NCBI GenBank assembly: GCA_047495785.1
Contig: JBLDXI010000020.1
Span: 2,356,001 to 2,420,000 of the forward strand
Direction of reading: 5' to 3'
Length of the DNA stretch: 64,000 nt
From: Lepidodermella squamata
Taxonomy: Eukaryota; Gastrotricha
The position numbers and the translations under genes are program-made. This document shows positions 59,804-64,000 of the stretch, piece after piece. A model generated the notes under the pieces. The model ran no database searches. It worked only from the letters and a program-made list of their open reading frames with translations, and was not told where the DNA came from. How positions within the stretch are numbered: the first letter of the stretch is position 1; each line of letters begins with the position of its first letter.

Positions 59804-61846
59804 ATGGCGTCTTTCGCTAAGAATAGGCCGTTGAAAAAGCGGCATGTAGAATTCCAACCCGGAACTCCGAAAACCTTACCCATACCACCTGTTGATGACA
59901 ACTGTTTCGGCGCGTCGAATCTCGAGCCAGTTGTCGGCCTCGAACCGCTTGATTTCGCTGTTCGAGATGAAGAAGCGGCGGTTCTGCTCGGTGACATATC
60001 AGCCAGTTGCTTGCCAGAGTCGGTAGACGTTTCTTCAAAAGAAACTTCGGCTATTTTACGGGAGCTTCTCGAGAGTTCATCGCCTATTCAAGCTCCAGAT
60101 GACGCTATTATTTCTCCAATTTCTAAAACCGCGACAATGATGCCAAAATTTGTTCGGCAATGTATTGGCTGCTCATTTTTAGCCGATAAAAGTAGCGATT
60201 TGAAAGAGCATTATAAAACTTGCCAGTCGTCAATTTTCGGGCCAGTTGAAACTCATCACAACTCAATAGGGAATCGGCGGGAAACCTCAAAGAAAGGTAT
60301 ATTCGAATGTAAATCGTGCAGATTTTACACCCGCCAATTGCAAGCGTTCAAATTACACGTTCGAAGCCACAAAACGTCTGAAAAAGTGAATTTGACAAAG
60401 CAAAAATGTCCCAAATGTGGCGTTTTGGTGTTCAATCTGCGAAATCATGCTATCAAACAGCACGCTAGATCTGACGGAGCTTTTAAGCAGTTTGTCTGCA
60501 TGATTTGTAAATTTCTCGCCTACTCACCAGCTCAGTTGAGATCTCACAATGAGGCGAAGCACAAAACTGGGAGTAAAAAATATCGATGCAATCAATGTGG
60601 TAATTTAGAATTAAATTAGTTGAATTTTTCTAATTTTTTCAATTTTCAAGTGAAGGAATATGCATATTTGCCATCTTTATATCGACACCGATTGCAACAT
60701 TCCGCGGATAAAGATCGGGTAATCATTTTGATTATTATAAATTTATAATCAGAATAAAATTCGACATTTTTATCAGCTTTACCCTCGCGTTTGCAACTCG
60801 TGTAATTCGCGTTTTCGAAGCAAAACAGCTCTTGACGCGCATATCGCCTCGAAGCACAGCAAGGAGAGAAATTTCGCGTGTGAAATTTGTCAGAAACGTT
60901 TTGCGACTCGTAGTCTTTTGAACCAACACAAGCGTTTCCACAGTGTCGATGTGAATGGAGCACCCGTTCAGCAAACTGGCTTCAAATGCGAGCAGTGTAG
61001 CCACGAATTTAAGAGACCGGCTGATCTTAAAAAGCACATAACCTCAGTGCATACGAATGAAAAAGTATGTTGATGTCTTAAATCTGATCAATCACTCTTG
61101 AACTAACTTTTTAGCCACATCATTGCCGCCTGGGTTGTGAGAAACGATTTTCCGATCAGTCGAGTCGAAAACGGCACGAGAGAACTCATACCGGAGAAAA
61201 GGTATGGACTAATTAATTTTGGAGTATATTTATGGTCGATTATTTCATTTTTGCAGCCATATTCTTGCGAATATTGCCAACAACGCTTCTCTCAATCGAA
61301 TGCGTTGAATTCGCATTTGAAGTCGAAACACGCTCAAAATTCGGCAAACGTTGTTTTAAGGTAGGATTTTTGTTTTATTTTCAAATTTCTCAATATTTGT
61401 ATTTCAGCAAAAGCTCAATGCCGTATTCAGTTGATTGTGGCTTTCAAGTACAAGGGCAGTTTGCAACCGATCCCACAAGTCAAGCTCTGTTTAACTGCCC
61501 GCTCGATGAGATGGTCCAAAGTAATGGCAATGCATGGCCTAGCAATCTAATTTCGGCCTACCCGATTTCGAGTTCAAACAGAACAGTTCCCGGCTTAAAT
61601 CCTAGTTGCTCTCAATTCTACTCCTATGGGGCTTCGTCTTTAGCACCGATTGAAACCATTCCGCCGTCAAGATCTCTTCAAGCTTTATCGTGTGACAGTG
61701 GGGTGTTGAATGTTTTAAATGATTTGGTGACGTCTGGTCGACTGGAACAGTGTTCTTATTGCGCTTTCCTGGCTTCTTCGAGCGAAGCTCTTGCTTTACA
61801 TATCAATCAGCAACACGTTGGATCTCAGGAACTTCGGCATTTATAG
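59804..61846 (+). CDS. C2H2 zinc-finger protein 2, multi-finger
   Basis: A probable nuclear DNA-binding protein of 593 residues in six exons: 59804-60599, 60651-60718, 60777-61064, 61115-61201, 61257-61360 and 61408-61846. The first 110 residues are acidic and unstructured-looking. About ten zinc fingers or finger-like units follow; most are C2H2 with short, non-classical linkers (CKSCRFYTRQ, CPKCGVLVFN, CMICKFLAYS, CNSCNSRFRS, CEICQKRFAT, CEQCSHEFKR). The pair in exons 4 and 5 is classical, joined by HTGEKPYSCEYC. One finger is split by the first intron, after CNQCG; a further CSYCAFLA finger closes the protein. Mixed degenerate and classical fingers are reminiscent of REST/ZNF-like proteins, but I cannot assign a family. 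Confidence 0.87.
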
Positions 61847-62298
61847 TTTTTAAATTGTTGGTTTTTTTACTGAAATAAATCGATCGAGTAACACCCCGGC
61901 TTTTATTTGACAAGTATTTAAATTGGTTCATATTTTCCATCAAAATTATATTATGCTATCACAACACCAAAAAAAACGAAAATATATATCACGTCATGCG
62001 CAGTTGGCTGAGTTTACAAAATCTGCATATCTCGAAGTGGATCAACAAAAAATAGATTATATCAAAATCAGCAATTTTCATAAGAGTATTGATAAAATTT
62101 TAAAATCTCAATGCTATCACAACGTTGCGTTCAGGCAAAAATTGATTATTATTTATCTTTGAAGACAATTATAATATTTAAAAATTAAAAGTATATAAAT
62201 TCACTGTGGTTGAACGATAAGCAGTAAATCGTCATAATATCTATGCGCATGCAATTTTGGCATCAAACTGTACAATGAAGAGCAAACAAATATCCAGC
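61847..62298. other. Convergent 3' regions of zinc-finger gene 2 and PLAT gene
   Basis: AATAAA at 61874-61879 serves the zinc-finger gene. A 79-codon open frame at 61923-62162 on the plus strand is AT-rich, has no gene context and is not supported. No canonical minus-strand poly(A) signal was found for the PLAT gene. Confidence 0.4.
61874..61879 (+). terminator. Poly(A) signal of zinc-finger gene 2
   Basis: AATAAA lies 28 nt after the TAG stop at 61844-61846. Confidence 0.65.
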
Positions 62299-64000
62299 TT
62301 AAAAATCCTCGGCGGCACGTGAAAATCTAGCTCCCATCGCACTCGGCGGTCGGCCGGGTGAATTCAGGCGGGGTGTGATGCTTGTAGGGGGTCCTAATTG
62401 GCTAGACGGCGAAATCGGTCTTCGAAGCCCGAGTGAGGCAGAAGTTGGCAAGGGTCCGAGGGCGGAAGGAGAAGAGGGCCGACTAGAGTAGGGCGACGTT
62501 GATTCCGTCTTACCCACCATACTAGTGATCTGAGGCGTACTAGAGCTTGTCGTAATTGGCGGTCTAGGACTGGCATGGGTGCTACCAGCATCCCCACTAG
62601 GGACTGGAATCAAATCGCGCGATATCTGGAAGTCGCCCTTCTCCTTCGACAGCCAGTTCTTGCACGGGAACGTCCATTTCTTGCCAGTATTTTTATTCGT
62701 AATTTCAATCCGCTCGAGGAACCAGCTGCGGCGCCAGCTAGAATTATCGTGCTCAACTTTAACCTTGGTTAACTCGCCCAAGTCGAGAGCTTCTATCGTG
62801 AACGTATCGGTCTGGCCATTCTCGAATAAATTTTTCCACTTTTGCTTCAACTCGCGTTTCCCAGTATCGCCCAATTCGCCGAAAATTGTGACCGAAACAT
62901 TGGCATCCGTGCCTTGGTCACCAGTGACAACCGAAATTTCGTATTTTGTCGGCTGAGAAGCTGTAGAAAAAATTATTAAAAAAATTAAATTCAAAAGAAT
63001 TACACTTACATCTCACAGCTTTGACCATTCCAGTTTCGACCTTTTTCAGGTAAAGATCTGTCCCACTTTCGCCAGCATGGCGACCAACAGCGATCTCTCG
63101 GTCGCAAGGGAAAACGAATTTGTCACCCGTTGTCACATCAGTAACTGTCACATCCTTGCAGAGCCAGCGATCGCGATCAGAATGATGGTCATTAGTCGAC
63201 CGGACTAGACCTATCGTTACCCGGGTGATTTTACCCAGAGGCCGCGAGTCGGTTTTGAAGACATCGGTTTGGCCAGTTCGCAAAATTTGATTCCGCGGCG
63301 AGTTTTCGAACAACAATTCTTTCGACGAAGCCTTTTCGCCATGTAAAACAATCCATGGGCTGTGGACCGATGCGGAACCAGCTGCTTCGGCGGTTGTAAA
63401 CGCGATTTCGTACATGGCCCGATCGCCGTGGGCGTGGCTGGTCTGAGCCGGGCTAGCGCAGGCTAGTTCTCGAACCAGCTGTTTATCGTCCTCGGATTTC
63501 GATAGCCAGCGATTGCACGGGAAATCGTACCATTTATTCGTGCTAGTATCCTGGATTCGAACCGACTCCAAATGCCACGACGAGCCAAGCCCGGAATTAT
63601 CATGCCAGATTCGAACTTTGGTCAACTCGCCAAGGCTGTAGACGTCATTCAACGCGAACACATCCTCATTGCCACTTTGGAACGGGCTGTTGTGAGTTTC
63701 GGATTTTTTCAGCCTTACTTCACCTGAATCGCCGTTTTGGCCGAAGATGATGGCGAAAACTCTTGCACTAGTTCCTGATCCGGATAACGAGCTAGTCTTC
63801 ACATGGATTTTATAGCTGACTTTAGCCAACATATCACGGCCTCGAGCTGTAGTTGGGACCAAATCATACACCAGCTTTTTCTCATCCTTCTTATCGCTGA
63901 TCCAATGCCCGCATTTGAAGTGAGTCGTTTCCATCGTCCGAGCGTTGAGAACGTCGATTGAGTCCAAAAACCAATCAGTTCTATCGCCTTTTTTCGTATG
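62299..64000 (-). CDS. Multi-PLAT-domain protein, LOXHD1-like, 3' end
   Basis: The C-terminal part of a protein made of repeated PLAT (lipoxygenase homology) domains, as in LOXHD1, which works at the plasma membrane of hair-cell stereocilia in vertebrates. The gene runs off the right edge. Two exons are visible: 64000-63010 and 62960-62299. One partial and three full PLAT domains are seen. The partial one begins at the edge with KKGDRTDWFLDSIDV and ends FKCGHWIS. The next has VFAIIFGQNGDSGEV and a FPCNRWLSKSEDD end. The third is the most divergent (SPWIVLHGEKASS). The fourth has VSVTIFGELGDTGKREL and FPCKNWLSKEKGD. A Ser/Pro-rich tail of about 90 residues follows and ends AEDF. PLAT-only architecture is the reason for the LOXHD1 label; other PLAT-repeat proteins cannot be excluded. 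Confidence 0.85.

Noticed and set aside
61923-62162. A 79-codon open frame after zinc-finger gene 2
   Set aside because: AT-rich and Lys/Ile/Asn-rich as expected by chance; it lies in convergent 3' UTR space.

Overview
This is a window of invertebrate animal (metazoan) nuclear DNA. It holds spliced genes with GT-AG introns, mostly 45-70 nt long, AATAAA poly(A) signals, the standard genetic code and clearly animal protein families. I reconstructed about 20 protein-coding genes by joining exons across consensus splice sites in frame. The lineage is uncertain. Short introns, head-to-tail gene clusters with very short gaps, and splice acceptors lying directly upstream of start codons suggest a lineage that uses spliced-leader trans-splicing and operons. 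A C2orf81-like gene (family found in ciliated lineages) and a LOXHD1-like PLAT gene argue against a nematode. A flatworm, chaetognath, rotifer or similar animal would fit, but this is inference.

Layout. 1-332: 3' end of a sorbitol dehydrogenase gene. 2739-3822: C2H2 zinc-finger gene behind a 2.4 kb region with scattered bHLH-type E-boxes. 5009-6613: second sorbitol dehydrogenase. 7077-8188: divergent TGF-beta-like ligand. 8549-10060 (minus): C2orf81/DUF4639 homologue. 11031-13593: aspartyl/asparaginyl beta-hydroxylase (ASPH). 14253-18670: oxysterol-binding protein of the ORP10/11 type. 19754-21160: poorly characterised stretch with a possible small gene and a minus-strand reading frame of 45-residue tandem repeats. 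21617-25790: splicing helicase PRP16/DHX38. 25791-30063: gene-poor. 30064-41089: three tandem endophilin-A paralogues separated by 2-3 kb spacers. 41886-44149 (minus): NADP isocitrate dehydrogenase behind ribosomal protein uS19/RPS15. 45203-47747: three tandem acyl-protein thioesterases. 48195-52812: TMEM267 and proton-translocating transhydrogenase NNT. 53473-61846: two TDP2 genes, WDR33, a glutaredoxin and a second C2H2 zinc-finger gene, closely packed. 62299-64000 (minus): 3' end of a multi-PLAT (LOXHD1-like) gene.

Themes. Tandem duplication is prominent: sorbitol dehydrogenase x2, endophilin x3, thioesterase x3, TDP2 x2. From 45203 to 61846 ten genes lie on one strand, several separated by only 60-180 nt, with acceptor sites just before the next start codon. 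The products are mostly housekeeping: mRNA processing (PRP16, WDR33), redox and NADPH supply (IDH, NNT, glutaredoxin), lipid handling (ORP, thioesterases) and endocytosis (endophilins). The least explained items are the 45-residue repeat frame, the TGF-beta-like ligand with an altered cysteine set, a predicted 42-nt cassette exon in endophilin 1, and the 3'-biased intron loss in endophilin 2. Exon boundaries, identities and lengths were read by eye; nothing was searched or aligned by software.
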